The notes below the pieces were generated by a model. That model was not told the origin of the DNA, did no database searches, and worked only from the letters and a program-made list of their open reading frames with translations. Shown piece by piece: positions 21,497 to 35,131 of a stretch of DNA of 64,000 nucleotides (positions within the stretch are counted from its first letter, which is position 1; every line of letters begins with the position of its first letter). Origin of the DNA: Perca fluviatilis (Eukaryota; Chordata; Actinopteri; Perciformes; Percidae). Both the position numbers and the translations under genes were made by a program. The stretch is from the NCBI RefSeq assembly GCF_010015445.1, contig NC_053115.1, positions 8,539,076-8,603,075 on the forward strand, given 5' to 3'.

Positions 21497-21730
21497 CTCC
21501 AAATTTAACGCTACACCCCTCTTCTCTCACTGGATCATTTCAAACACATCCGGATATTTCATCTCTAACGCTCCATTGGATCATTTAAATGAAACATTTT
21601 TCTACTTCCTGTGACGCCTCTATTGCAGCACTTAACACACGTCATTTCCGGACACGCCTTCCTTCTAGAAGCTTCCAGAACAGACCAGTCACACACACCT
21701 GGAAGGCATCAATCACTTTCTGACAGGTCG

Positions 21731-21760
21731 TGACCTCTTGACCCCCAGGTCAAAAGGTCA
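21731..21760. promoter_or_regulatory. Inverted pair of DR2 nuclear-receptor-like sites
   Basis: On +, AGGTCAAAAGGTCA (21,747-21,760) is a perfect direct repeat of the AGGTCA half-site with a 2-base spacer. The mirror sequence TGACCTCTTGACCC (21,731-21,744) is a second DR2 on the other strand with one altered base. The pair forms a 30-bp near-palindrome 330 bp upstream of accessory ORF 2, near the probable right end of the Polinton. Confidence 0.45.
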
Positions 21761-21810
21761 TCCATCAAAATCCCACATACCAAAGTGACAGAAACCTCCT
21801 CCTTATATCT

Positions 21811-24800
21811 CCTATCTATCTATCTCATTACCGAGGCAGTGCAGGGTTATGGATTGGGTGGGTTAGCTGGTGTAGTGGTAGACAGATCTAATGTGTGCTG
21901 TCTGCTGCATGGCGACTTCTTAGTTGTGCGTATTAAGGGCGATGAGTAGGGTGGGAGTGGGGTGGGGTAGTTTGGAGGAGTCGCACCGTGACCCAAGGAT
22001 CTCCACGGCCTCTGTCAGCGGAAAATTAGATTACAACAGTCGGACCAGAGGGGAACTGAAGAGGGGCGTCAAGCAGTCTAAATATGGAGGGCTCAGTATG
22101 TCCATAATCACTTTATACAAGTTAGATGAACCAACAAACTTATCTCCCTTCCCGCTGTCCAGATTGCCGATGCTGTTGTCAAGCGTATGTGTGTGTATGT
22201 GACACAAATCCTCTGCAGTCATTGTACTCTCTGCGGTGTCCTTTTACAGTGAACCAGACAAAAACAAGTTTACAGTGAAGCAGTGATATGTCTGAATGGA
22301 TGGTTTTGACACGGTAGCAGCCAAAACAGGCCAATTCAAATGGTGCCATTCAGAATGTAGCCATTCTGAGAAACAGGCACAAAACATGAAGCGGTACGTT
22401 TGCTTGGATTAACATAATGGAATGATCAACTCAAGGTGGAAAATCAATTTTTTTTTCTTTTCTGAGATCTCAAAAGCCTTACAAATGTTTTTTCCCCCCA
22501 CTATGTCGGATTATAGGATACATACAATCATGTGGCTGCTTATGTGAAGAAAGATGATCAACTTTTGCTTTGAAAGGAATCAGTTAGATGCATAGTCTGT
22601 CAGGAGACCGAGAATGAATAAGGTTGGGGGAACAGGAAGGAGAAGTCTGGTGGGAAGACACTGGCAGCGACTGGAAGGTGGCAGCAGACGGCAGTGGTGA
22701 CGAGAAAGGGAACGGAAAGAGCGGGAGGTGGGCTGATGGACAGAGACAGAGCAGAAAATTGAAGTACATGTAACATGACACAAATGGACAAAAGTGTTTA
22801 GCTAATGATTTATTATTAAACAGAGCAGGCAGCCCTCCCCAGCCCGATCCCCCAGCCTAGCCCAGGCTCCGGCCCTATTGTAGGGAGATGGAGAGGCAGA
22901 TAAGCAAGGCTGTAATGGTAGTCAGATGGCAGGTGGGCCGGCCGAATCCGGGGTTAATCACTGCTAAGTGCTGTGGAGAGGGGAGTACACGGGGCCTGGC
23001 TGAAACACTGTATCCTGGGGGGCATTGGGAGGACAGGTAAGTCAGCCCAGGTAACTCACCTCGGTGGTTCAGAGAGACAGCTGGACTCTCACACTGGATG
23101 GCTAATGGTGTTAAGTCAAGAGAGTCGCCACAATGATATTACATCACAACACACTCCCCTCTGTCTTACCTCTGTCTTGCTCTTTCAAACCATGTTAGGT
23201 TCTTTTGTACGTGCTCCATCCTGCCTTATTGCTTGGAGCATTTCCGAGTAACACAAGTGATTTAATCTTTCTGAGAGGAAGGAGAGAACACTGTGTAACA
23301 GAGTAACAAAATAGAGAGGTCTGTAGACCTTTAAATGGAACTGTTCGAAAGCAAAACAAAACAACTTAAAGTAGTTTTTATTTCACAGGTGGATGAAATG
23401 CGTATAAACAGTTGGATTTAAAACAGGATGATAATGAAAAACCTGAGATTTCACTACTGACAGACCAAAACTGACATCACTATGAAAAACTCATTTCATG
23501 TAGTCCCTCTCTAGTTTCAGTTCATTCACATTTTTTACATGGAGTGCCCCCTATCTGTGGCTGTCTCTACACTCTGAGCTGCATTTGCCTGCAGCGGATA
23601 TCAGACTACATGAAGAAAAAAAAACAAGTGGCCTCTCCTGCCACAGCATGAAATGCAGGCCGCTGTGCATTTAAACAGGGGATGACAAACCCATAATGAA
23701 GGCAGTAATTGGAACAACATTTCAGGTCCAGGGTGAACGTATTGCTCTGGTATCCCCGCTGCCATCAGGTCCTTTTCCCCAAATCATTTCCAAACGTCCT
23801 GCAAATCAAAACAAAACACGGGGAAAGGAACACAACTTTACAGAGCAGTGACTTCTGATGGGTCATTTCTGCTGGAGACTGCAGTCTGCGAGGAGGTGGG
23901 CCTTACTTAGGCCCTAACATGAAACAGGCTGCTACTCTGGGCTACATTCAGCTGGAGACATCGAAGGTTTTGGTGCACTGTTACTCCAACACACATGAGC
24001 TGTTGTTGAAATAAAAGCTGCACAAAATGAGTCTCCACTGCATGCAATCTGCCCTGCGATAACGGAGGGTGTGAGGGGGAATAAATGCACACATACAAGG
24101 ACCTCCTCAATTTCCACTTTTTAACTCACACACAAACACCTTCATCTTAAAACACAACAATCAGCCGTATAGCTAGCCTATTCCTCTGCCTGCTCCCATA
24201 AAATGGAGTCGTCGTAAACAACAGATGAAGTCATCTTGTTTTGAAGAAGCGAAGAGGATAGGTCAAGTTGAACAGAGAGCCTTAGTTAAATCATCTGCTT
24301 GTAGTAAACAGTTGAGAGGAACATCTATCAGCCAGGCACGTGCCGCTGACAGTATAATAATAAGGTAGCGAGAGCTGGAGCGTGCACTGAAAACAGATGA
24401 AGAGAGCCACCACTTCTCTCCAGAGACAGAGGGAGAGAGAAAGAGAGAGAGTGAATGAGGAAAGAGAGGACAAATAGAAATTGAAAAGTAGCTCATCACC
24501 TTTTCCATCAGCATGGCGGGTGGTGCTGGTGTGACTGAACACAGTAACACTGTGGACCCTGTTCATAATCACAAGGTTACTGTTCATTGTTGGACGTGAC
24601 CCGGAGGACATGAGTGACAAGGTGGGCAGCCGGACACTGTGCTACTTTGGCGGATAATTACCTCATGACGACAAAGTGAATTTTGATGTACAGTCTCCCA
24701 CTGTAACGCTTTAATGACCTTAGAGCTGGTATCCATGCACGTCTGTGTATGTTTATGTAGAAAATGCCTGCACACAGTCAACACATGTACACAGACACTA

Positions 24801-24835
24801 AATGAGCATACGCACGCACACACACGCCCACCACC

Positions 24836-24879
<44 letters not shown>

Positions 24880-26725
24880 CTCTACATCTACCACACACAC
24901 TTGGCTTCAGCCAGCCAGTAGACTTGATGTCAATCAAGTGGGTGTCTAATTAAAAGTAACAGGAGGAAGCTGCTGGGGACAGCTATCGTATCGGACTCAC
25001 ATTTTCACATAGAATGGCCTTTTTAATTAAACTGAACAGCTAATAAGCCTCAGTATCCAGACCATGTAGCAGTTTAACAGACAAAGAGCCACAAAGAAAA
25101 CACACATACACACACATAGAAAAGAATGGGGGATGAGAGGTAAAGACAGAAGGATGAATAATGAAGAATCAGAAGCAGAGTGATGCATTGCCTTTGAACC
25201 TGTTGGCTCTCCTTTGTGTGTGGAGGCTCTTTGCCAGCAGCTATTGTTGTCAAGAAAGTTTATTTAGCCCGTTGATGGTATTAAAGAACACAGTCCAACA
25301 GAATTTGCCTTTGCCATGAGACGGGGAGAAATGAAAGAGAGGTAAAAGAAAGAGCACAGAGCGCTATCTCTTCCTTAGATGAAAAGGAGAGTCTACAAAC
25401 AATTTGGGCACGGTGCTGGTTATTCTGTCCCACAGCTAAGGATAATTATAAATGTATTCAACTTAGGGTGACTGGATCAAACATAAAAAGGCAATACAAC
25501 TAAACCAGCTGTCTTTATTTAAGCCAAGAAAGGCAAAACAATAGGAGTATTTTGCCAAGTGATTTGGGGGTATCATAAAATGAGTTGAAAATGAAAAGTA
25601 AAATGTCACTGTAAAATCCAATCTAGTTCCATCAATGGATTTAGCAGCTATTGAAAAAAATAGGAAAAGGATGACAACATAATTCAGTGACATGAATTTA
25701 ATGCTTAGTGGCATGGTTATATGATGCTCAGAGTTGTTCTGCCACGCTCTAACAATTACATTTAGCAGCTCCAACAAATAGCTTTGTTCATGAGCCAGAC
25801 ATAATTAATGTGCTGATCTTCTTCAATGTGAAATAAGCAAGCCACTCAAACGGTATTTCTGAAAAAATGACAGATTTTCTTCTTAACCATCCCTCCCTTC
25901 TCATATCAACAGTGTGTCGGGCAAATGTACATAATCACACCAGGTTGCCAAGATGTGTGTGGAGAGAGAATGGGGACAAAAGCTAAATAAATGGGATGTA
26001 TGATTCCCATAATGCAAAGATTTCTCTGTGGAAGAGATTATGGTTCCGTTCTAACAAACACCCACAAATCTCCATTTTCCCAACCTTCCACAACAGATAA
26101 AGGGCCTTGGATCCCTTTTCCACACTAAAACCCAGATCAACTTCTCCTTAGCTATTCAAACCACCCAGCAGGTTGTTTCTAAAAGGCTTGAAAGTGAGCC
26201 TAGAGATAGCCAGCTCTGGCATCTCAAATGAGCTCTCCATCGCCGGATATGTTCTTCGACTCCACTTCGCTTCCCCTTTCTTACTTCTTCAGAAACTTTT
26301 AACATCATGACCCCGAGAAACATTTGCAAACTATAACAATAAAATTAACTTGTAATGAGCAAAATAATTGCACATCAAACGCTGCTCGATGGTGGAGCGC
26401 AAGCTTGTAAGAAAGGGCCCAATTTACAGATTACATGGCTCATGACTACCGAAGTTCAAAACACAGAGAAATTGGTTGTGAAGTGAGAAAAAAGGGTCCT
26501 TCCAAAACGACTCCGAAGCATACTTTAAACTTGTGTAATGGATACGCTGCGGGCAACTGGGCAAATTTACCATGCAAAGAATCTCCATTCTGCACGCAGC
26601 ACTTCAAAGGCGAAAGGAACTGAGTTTCAGGGAGCCAGTGGGCACAGGGAGAGGGGGGGAATGAACTCGAGATGCACATTTGTCTCCTGGAGTGACAGAA
26701 ATTGGCGGGGGGGTGTTCAAAATGA
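21811..26725. other. Non-coding flank between Polinton and copy A2
   Basis: No exon or RNA gene was recognised. It contains an (ATCT)n trace at 21,811, an (AC)n tract at 24,837-24,877 and several low-repeat GC-balanced segments (for example 22,800-22,990 and 26,100-26,420) that could be regulatory. If the duplication model holds, a second copy should lie immediately left of the window. Confidence 0.5.
24837..24877. repeat. (AC)n microsatellite
   Basis: AC tract following a degenerate CA-rich lead-in and followed by a short CT run. Confidence 0.95.
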
Positions 26726-27662
26726 GAGATTTAGCTGATCTAGGGCAGAGTAGTAGTTCAGTCAACACCACAGTGCTTCCTCAATTTTCAAAAAACAGAA
26801 GAAAATCATAAAATAGAGAGGAGAAATGATGAGAAAGTTAAAATGGAAGGCAAGAACATCAAAACTCAGAGGGGACTGGAGACATTTTTAACAGCAACAG
26901 AAAGAAAGAGAGATAGATGGTACAAGCGACTAGGCCCAGTTGTTGTATTTTTCTTATCAGGCAGCGGCCTTTATGTGGCATTGGTAGAGGAAGTAGAGGA
27001 AAGATTACATTAGCAATGATAAAGTGACCAATGCCATGCCGTGTCTTACCATCAGGCACACACACACGCACACACACACGACACACAACACAGCAGATTA
27101 CACCGAAAAACACCTAAAACTCAGATAACACTGTGGACTGCAGTTGACAGCTGATATCACATGCCAGGGAAAAATGTCAGATTTTCACTAAATAAAAACC
27201 CGGTGTGAAGGGCTAAAGCTACATGGTCCTCTTTCTGTTCAGCAACCAAATTAAGTAAATTGTTAAAAAGTTAAATTTTTCCTATAAAACTTTTGTATTT
27301 TGTACAGTTGTTGCTAAAGTTGGTATCAGTTATAGCTAAAATACTGAAACAAGGTCGCAGAACTTTTATGCTAAAATGTTAAAAGGTCAAATAAAAACAA
27401 TCACAAATGTTCCTCAGACAAATTGCGTTGCTATTTACTTTGCGGTCTCAAAATGTTCAAAAGAGACATTTTCTGGGCCATGATGTTTTGTGCTCATTTC
27501 TCACACTGCCTCCGCTTTCACCCCTCACTCATTCTGCCTCTCCTCCCCGCTCTCTTCCTCGCAAAGCAGTCTCCTTCTCCTGTTCTGGTGCCTTATCTGA
27601 TGGGAGCTCTGCACACTGTTTGCATAAAACACTGTTTATAAGGTTGCATATGTTAAAACATT

Positions 27663-27663
<1 letters not shown>

Positions 27664-27709
<46 letters not shown>
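27664..27709. repeat. (AC)n microsatellite
   Basis: Counterpart of the tract at 940-985. Confidence 0.95.
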
Positions 27710-27711
<2 letters not shown>

Positions 27712-28327
27712 TTATACACGTACAAGTTGAGCTGTTCTGACCTTGCTAAAAAGCTGTGCAACTGACGTGCAGTAGATTTGTTTAAATAAGGCTTTTTCTT
27801 TAATATTCTCAAAGAAAAGGGTAATACACCACACCACAGACAGTTAACAGGATTATAAAGCTTTTACCGTAATACTTACCTAATACTCAAGTTAATTGAT
27901 TTACTAATTTATTTTACAAATAATATTACTCTACCTCATGTTTGTTATTAATGTAGATGTACCTATGGGCGGAAATATGTGCCACCAGAAACTGAATTTG
28001 AATCATTTATATTTGAATTTGAATTGCTAAAATTTAGTAATTGCACTGAAAAACTGAATTTGAATCACATAATTTTAAATAGTTTTGTTTAATTTGAATC
28101 ATTGCATTGAAAAACTGAATCTGAATAGTATAATTTGAAATTGAATTTATTCGTTTGGAACTGAAGTCCAATAAAATTTGATCCTCACTGAAAATATATA
28201 TCTTCACATTCAGTTCTCACAATTCAAATTCAGTTCTCAAAATTCAATTTCAAGTTACTGTGACAGACATCCGGGTAGTTGAAGAATGAAGGAAGAGCAA
28301 TAGCATCAGCCGCAGATCGATAGATGC

Positions 28328-28380
28328 GTCCCCCCCCCCCCCCCTCCCTCCCCCCCCTTTTTTTTTTCCCCCTCCCCCCA
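28328..28380. repeat. C/T homopolymer tract replacing a hairpin
   Basis: A run of C, then mixed C/T, then T and C again stands where A1 has about 110 bases including the 49-nt hairpin. Flanking sequence on both sides is otherwise collinear with A1. Confidence 0.9.
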
Positions 28381-29514
28381 AACAATTTTTCACAACAACA
28401 TAAATGTCATTGCATGCTTGCGTCATTGAAAATATTATTCGCCTTCACATCCGCACTCGCATTTCAAAACACTGGACGAAATGGATGTGGAACTGTGAAC
28501 GGTGCTGTTCAGTTTTTTAGTTGAGATGGAGAAAGTGAACCAGCGCCCCGTTTGCAGGAGGAGAATATTCTGTCGGCAACTTTGCCGCTGCAAGGTGCTA
28601 AGGGTAGGTAATGTTACCGACACTGATAGGCTATAATGTAAGCAATAGTCGTGTTCTTTTATTTATCCCATGTCAATAAATTAAAACTCGTGGGAGTTCA
28701 TGTTTGTAGTTGTGTAACACTTACCGGTAAGGAGAATTGCATTAATTAATGTTAATTACATTAGCTTACAGTAGCTAAAAAGCGCCTAGCTTTCAAACAA
28801 ATGCGGCGCAAAATGTGTATCATCACATCACAAAATTCAATTTCAAGTTACTGTGACAGACATCCGGGTAGTTAAAGGACGAAGGAAGAGCAATCGAGCG
28901 CAGATCGATAGACAGAGTTCAGTGGCGCAGATACACAGGACTCCTCTTCAGCCAATCAGCACCTACGTTTTGGAGCACAGTTCGCGCTCCCAAATCACCC
29001 CTTTGCCGGCTCGTTAAAAAAAAATAACAATGGCGGACGTAAGCGGAGTCGGAGTCGAACTGTTTGCCGTACATTTGTTATCACCGTTAATGTGTTACAT
29101 CAATGTAAAGCTAAATGCTTTAATGCTGGTACAAATTGCTATTAATAATTAGATACATCCCAAACTAACGTTAGGCTAACTGAACCTATCATTTAACATT
29201 AGGCTTTTAGCTGGGTTGCTGTCTTTTGTTACATTTGTGTTTGTAAAGTTTAATGTCCGGTGGCATTTTCATCTCTTTTTATATGCCGTTACTGTATATG
29301 CGTAACATTAGCAGAGATTTAGAAATTGGTGTGTTTATCAGTTGTAGCTGCGGGATGGGAGGTAAATCTGCACCGTGTTAACTTCACTAGCAATGTTAAA
29401 TGAAAGCTAAAATGTATGAGTAGTTTCCCATGCAAAAAGTATAACGTTCTGTAATGTTACGTTATAGCATTCATAACGGTAAACATCTTTTTCATGTTTG
29501 CTGTCTTTTAACAG

Positions 29515-29809
29515 GGACTAAGGAACAAACGGAGGTGGTCACTGTGGATGGAAAAGCCACAGCAGCAACTTGGCCCTGGTTTGCCAACATGGATGAGGCA
29601 TTAGGGCAGTCTACAGAAGTCTGATTGCCCCAATCCAAGAGGACAAACCAGAGCCAAGCACTGCAGCATCACCAGAAGGGAGAGATGAGAAGGAAGGAAA
29701 GGGAAAGCAAAAGACAAGAGAGCAAGGAGACAGAGGCCAAAGAGAGATGTTGAATAGATTATTTGCTATATTAGAGATTGGCATTCAAAAAAGAAATGCA
29801 TTAAATTAA
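29515..29809 (+). pseudogene. Coding remnant in long-TIR element (A2 copy)
   Basis: Counterpart of 2,808-3,102, same length and same frame break after the GQSTEV stop. Preceded by the same splice-acceptor-like sequence. Confidence 0.4.
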
Positions 29810-30197
29810 CTGGTTTGTCTGTGTCTTTAAGTTTTTGGGTGTGTATATAATATAAACGGTTTTTCAATGTCTATTTATTCCATCAAATTATGACCTGGAC
29901 ATAGGAAACTTCTAACTGAATAATTATATTCAGATGCTACCTGTTTTAATAACTCGTTAGGTATACAAGCTCTAAAAAGACATTAATGAAACGTGTATAT
30001 TTATTATAACATTTACTCAAACATTACTATATACTGTACACAAGTATATTCAATATGAAGCGCGTCAGACTCAGCTGCCGATGATGGTGTTGCTTCAAGA
30101 CTGCAGACAGAAGGAGAAAGCTTTAGGTTAGTCCAGTAGTTATCCAACCTGTCCTGGTAAGATTAGAATTGTATCAAGTATATTTAAGCATACTGTA

Positions 30198-31222
30198 CAA
30201 CACGGTCTCACGGCAGTTCGTGAAATGGTCCCATTATTTTTAATCTATTGAATCAACATTTTTGTCGTTTTTTTCGTGGTGGCCAGCACGAAATGGTCTA
30301 TACGGGAAATTAACGGGAAAGCAAACCCCACACCCTGGGGAGGACGCCACACGCCGGAGATGGCTGCGGGGGACACGCGACAATAACGGGATGGTGGAGG
30401 TTGGGTTTAGGGAAAAACAACGGGAAACAAAACGCTAAACGCAGGGACGCGATCCCGGGCCTCGGGGTGAAAGTCCGGAATTGTTTGACCCACCCCACTC
30501 CAACCAACCTCCTTACATGGATTTTCGGCATTTCATACTACTCGCTACCGTAGTCTTGCTGTGATCACACATTTGCTTCCCATTTAAATACATTAGTTTA
30601 CATTTTTGTGCTGGCCACCACGAAAAAAACGTCCCCGTGAACACAAATCAATAGATTAAAGCTCCCATGACATGGTGCTCTTTCGATGCTTTTATATAGA
30701 CCTTAGTGGTCCCCTAATACTGTATCTACTGTAATTTCCCGAAATTCAGCCTCGGTGCAGAATTACAGCCACTAGAGCCAGTCCCACAATGAGCTTTACT
30801 TAGGATGTGCCATTTCTGTGTCTGTAGCTATTGAGGAGGAGAGAGGGAGGGGCAAGGTGTAGGGTGGGGGTGTGGCCTTGACCAACTGCCACTTTGCTCC
30901 TTTGAAAGCCATGATGTCTCTCTCTCATGGGTGGGCCAAATTCTCTGGGCGGGCAAAGCAGAGAAAGGGGAGGTAACCTTTCCCCTTTTGACCTCATAAG
31001 GAGAAGATTCCAGATCGGCCCATCTGAGCTTTCATTTTCTCAAAGGCAGAGCAGGATACCCAGGGCTCGGTTTACACCTATCACCATTTCTAGCCACTGG
31101 GGGACCATAGGCAGGCTGGGGGAACGCATATTAAGGTTAAAAAACCTCATAAAGTGAAATTTTCATGCCATGGGACATTTAAATAATGTGACCATTTCGC
31201 GAACTGCCGTGAGACTGGGTTG
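30198..31222. mobile_element. Nested hAT-like element (A2 copy), carrying the third-level MITE
   Basis: Counterpart of 3,493-4,525 with the same TACTGTA flanks (30,191-30,197 and 31,223-31,229). The inner MITE occupies about 30,655-31,185. Confidence 0.8.
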
Positions 31223-32356
31223 TACTGTAACATGAAGGTACTTCATGTAACTGTAGTGGTGTAGTTTCTTCATCCTGGTCTTGACAGACAACTGTTGACC
31301 ATTTAACACACACCTACCTTTACTGTGTTAGTGGGTATTTACCAATGGGGTTGTTATTATGACTTTTCATATGTTGGTTGTAGCCTTGTAGCTTGTGTGG
31401 TTACAGTACTATTTAACCTTTCTCACTTGCAGTTTGCTGCATATCATACTGCCTGTGGTAGTTCATTAGCTGGTAGCGTTTACCTTGTAGTTGCTGATCA
31501 TATTTTGCGCCGCATTTGTTTGAAAGCTAGAAGCTTTTTTAGCTACTGTAAGCTTAATGTAATTAACATTAATTAATGCAATTCTCCTTACCGGTAAGTG
31601 TTATGACAACTACAAACATGAACTCCCACGAGTTTTTAATTTATTGACATGGGATAAATAAAAGAACACGACTATTGCTTACATTATAGCCTATCAGTGT
31701 CGGTAACATTACCTACCTTAGCACCTTGCAGGCAAAGTTGCCGACAGAATATTCTCCTCCTGCAGACTGACGCTGGTTCACCTTCTCCATCTCAACTAAA
31801 AAACTGAACAGCACCGTTCACAGTTCCACATCCATTTCGTCCAGTGTTTTGAAATGCAGTGCGGATGTGAAGGCGAAACATTTTCAATGACGCAAGCATG
31901 CAATGACATTTACGTGTTCTCCGAATCAGCACCTATGTTTTGGAGCACAGTGCTCCAAAACATAGGTGCTGATTGGCCGAAGAGGAGTCCTGTGTATCTG
32001 CGCCAGTGAACGCTATCTATCGATCTGCGCTCGATTGCTCTTCCTTCATTCTTCAACTACCCGGATGTCTGTCACAGTAACTTGAAATTGAATTTTGAGA
32101 ACTGAATTTGAATTGTGAGAACTGAATGTGAAGATATATATTTTCAGTGAGGATCAAATTTTATTGGACTTCAGTTCCAAACTAATAAATTCAATTTCAA
32201 ATTATACTATTCAGATTCAGTTTTTCAATGCAATGATTCAAATTAAACAATACAATTTCAAATTATGTGATTCAAATTCAGTTTCTCAATGCAATTATTC
32301 AAGTTTAGCGATTCAAATTCAGTTTCTGGTGGCACATATTTCAGCCCATAGTGTAC

Positions 32357-34919
32357 TGTCAATATGACAAGATAAAAGAAACAGTACATTAAGTGTTATT
32401 ACAGTTAAAATAATGAGGACTTATGCATCAACTTTTAAAGTCCGATAAGACAAGGCAAAAGAGAACCAAATGGGCCAAACATTGTTTTGCATAAAAAAAG
32501 GGGTCAATAAATAGGTGACAAACACCCTTCACGTTTCTAAATCCCAAAGTGACATCTTCAAATTTCTTGTTTTGTCAGACCAACAGAGCAAAACCCCAAT
32601 GTATTAATGTACAACAACACAGAGGATAGCATTACATCCTCACATTTGAGAATGTTTTGCCTTTTTGCTTGATGAATGTACTTAAGTGATTCCTTCGTCT
32701 TTAAAATAGTTCTTGATCATTTTCTCTTGATTAATCGTCTCATAGTTTCAGCAGTAAATAGGAGCAGTCTCAGAAGTCATGACTACTTACATTTCATAAA
32801 CATTGTATTAAGTTCACTCTGCCCTTTTTGAGAAAGTAAAGGGCAGTGATAATTGCTGTGGCAGCAGCTCACACAAGCCATTAGTCTTTCCATCAGTCTC
32901 GCTTCATTTCCCCCCATTTGCCGTGTGAGTTGACCGCTATTGTGCTCAAAGAAAATTCTTCCATTTATTTTCTCTGAAAATTAAGTTACTTCTGCAAATT
33001 TACACTAATTTACTAAACTTACGCAAACCTCAGGCTGCAGCCACTCAAAAGGCCCTGCTGTTTGTTTAACATGCAACTTGAACTCTGTGACTTTTACATC
33101 AACTCTTCCTCCACCCATGACCCATCGCCTCCCATTCTCCACCCCTCTCTATTCTTAGACCCTCAAACATTGATCAATGGTCCATGTGGTTCAAGCCAGG
33201 GACACCTTTCCCTGTCTCGGATTCAAATTATAAACCAGAGGGGGTATGACTAGTGAGATACATCAAGATGTGGGTTCGATTAGTCGACCACAGCAATTCC
33301 TGAGGGAAGTTTTCCTCTCAGCTCACACCCCTAGAATATGGCTCCTTAATATCCTAACTGCAAACAATGGCTGTCTATGCTTTGGTTAGTCAAATCAACG
33401 TGTCTTTTCCTGTGTGGACAGAGCCCTTTAAACTGAGCAGCCAGGGAGTACGGTTCCCAGAAAGTTGAGGAGTGAGAGTTGTGTAGAGATTGGAAAGGGT
33501 GCTGTCAACAGAGACGAGCCTTTTGCCCTGACACATGACCTGACTACTTCCGGGTTGTGTCGTGATAGCCTTCCTGAAGGTTATTCGGAGTGCCAGCGGT
33601 GTTTCACATGACCTCCAACACATCACATTCCTCAGGGCTAATATCATGAAGCCTCTTTCCTTGCGGTCCTTCTCCCACACACACACTTTCACACCACTCA
33701 CTTTTGCACACTCAAAGTCTGCTTATGTCACATCCAATCATTCAGTCAGTCTAACCACATAGACAGGGGGTCGATCATTTCTGTTTGATGAGTGAACATT
33801 AGACTGGGGTGGGGTTAGTGTCAATAGCTGAGTCATGGGGGTCAATGGAGACGATGGCGAGTGCAGGGGTCTTAAACGTAACGCGCTTTTTTCGGCCACG
33901 CGTGACAAGATTATTATCATCATCATTAGAGCTGAGGGTACGCAGCGATGAGCTCATGAGGAGATGATGGTGCTCATTTGTCATGTCTATGAGGGGGAAT
34001 AACACATTCACTCAACAAAAGTATAAAATGCATCAGTCTGTACACATATTCTGTGTTTATAATGAATTATTTTCTTTGACAGATAAAAGTTAAAGATGCA
34101 AGAAATGTCAGTTTCTTGGCTATGCAGCGAAACCGGTAGTTTCCTGTTAACAGATGAAGGCTGGGTAAAATGGAATTTGATTTAATTTGGAAATTAAATT
34201 AAGAAACAGTTTATAGTTCAGAGTGTGGTGGTGCTTATTGTAAAACTGTACATTTGATCCATGTGTGTGTTTTTTTTTTTTAATTGTTTTATTTCAATCT
34301 GATTTCTATTAACTCTTTTGGTTTAATCCGTTTATTTTTTATTCAAAAATGTATCATCACTACGGGATATATGTTGAGATGTCAAGTGTAATTTTGACTA
34401 CAATGTTGACTACAACGTAACAGTGGTGTTCAAAAACTCAATAAAATACTAATTATAACAAGAAACAGTTTATAGTTAAAATAAACGGATGGGAATGTCT
34501 AATTTTGGTTAATTTAATGAATTACATGAAAAGCAGAATACTTTTAACGTTTCTCGTGGATTTTCAACATTGCCTGCAATGGTTACTGTAATAGATAAAC
34601 CATGTAGGGCTCGTGGAAACCATAATGGACCATTTTCCCTATTTTGTGACATTTTGTTGACAAAATGATGAATCAATTAATCAAGAAGAAAATCTGCAGA
34701 TTAATCAATAATTAAAATAATTGTTATTTGTGGTACTATTAAGAAACAAGTTGCCAAGTGTTTTACAGAAGACATACAACCAAGAACAAAATAAAAATAA
34801 ATTAAAATGAAATACAATTATAAAACATGAAAAGTATGAATTAAAAAAGCAAAGAAATACAGGCTTAACAACAATTTAATAAGTCAAAAATAACATTTTT
34901 TATAAAGGATTTAGAGATT
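32357..34919. other. Non-coding stretch of A2
   Basis: Copy of 5,633-8,229; no gene recognised. Confidence 0.6.
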
Positions 34920-35117
34920 CTTTTTTAAGATAATTTTTTAGGGCATTTTTGGCATTTATTTTTGACAGGACAGCTGAAGACATGAAAGGGGAGAGAGAGG
35001 GGGGGAATGACATGCAGCAAAGGGTCGCAGGTCAGAGTCCAACCCAGGCCCGCTGCGTCGAGGAGTAAACCTCTATATATGGGCGCCCACTCTACCGACA
35101 GAGCTATCCGGGCGCCC
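34920..35117 (-). mobile_element. tRNA-derived SINE (A2)
   Basis: Same SINE and same 14-bp target duplication as at 8,230-8,427. The 198-bp body is almost unchanged between copies. Confidence 0.9.
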
Positions 35118-35131
35118 AGGATTTAGAGATT

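Larger units (their letters stand above)
10890..21810. mobile_element. Decayed, left-truncated Polinton/Maverick (adintovirus-like) element
   Basis: One block holds the marker genes of Polintons: family B DNA polymerase, packaging ATPase, adenain-like protease, double-jelly-roll capsid protein, penton-like protein and retroviral-type integrase, in two convergent groups meeting at about 14,930. Family elements are usually 15-20 kb with terminal inverted repeats and 6-bp target duplications. Here the left part (polymerase N-terminus and left TIR) is missing and coding begins within about 20 bp of the A1 junction. The right end is not defined; the last accessory ORF starts at 21,404 and ordinary host-like sequence resumes by roughly 21,810. 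All genes carry stops and frameshifts, so no product is expected. Confidence 0.92.
27963..32351. mobile_element. 4.4-kb DNA transposon with long terminal inverted repeats (A2)
   Basis: Same element as at 1,240-5,627, with the same TGTAC target duplication (27,958-27,962 and 32,352-32,356). The right TIR is better preserved than in A1 and keeps the perfect 49-nt hairpin (31,925-31,973). The left TIR has lost its hairpin. Confidence 0.88.

Noticed and set aside
10890..21810. Endogenous adenovirus or herpesvirus (Teratorn-like) insertion
   Set aside because: The protease and capsid genes have adenovirus-type relatives, but the retroviral-type integrase and the F54H12.2-type capsid are Polinton traits; no herpesvirus gene or piggyBac transposase was seen.
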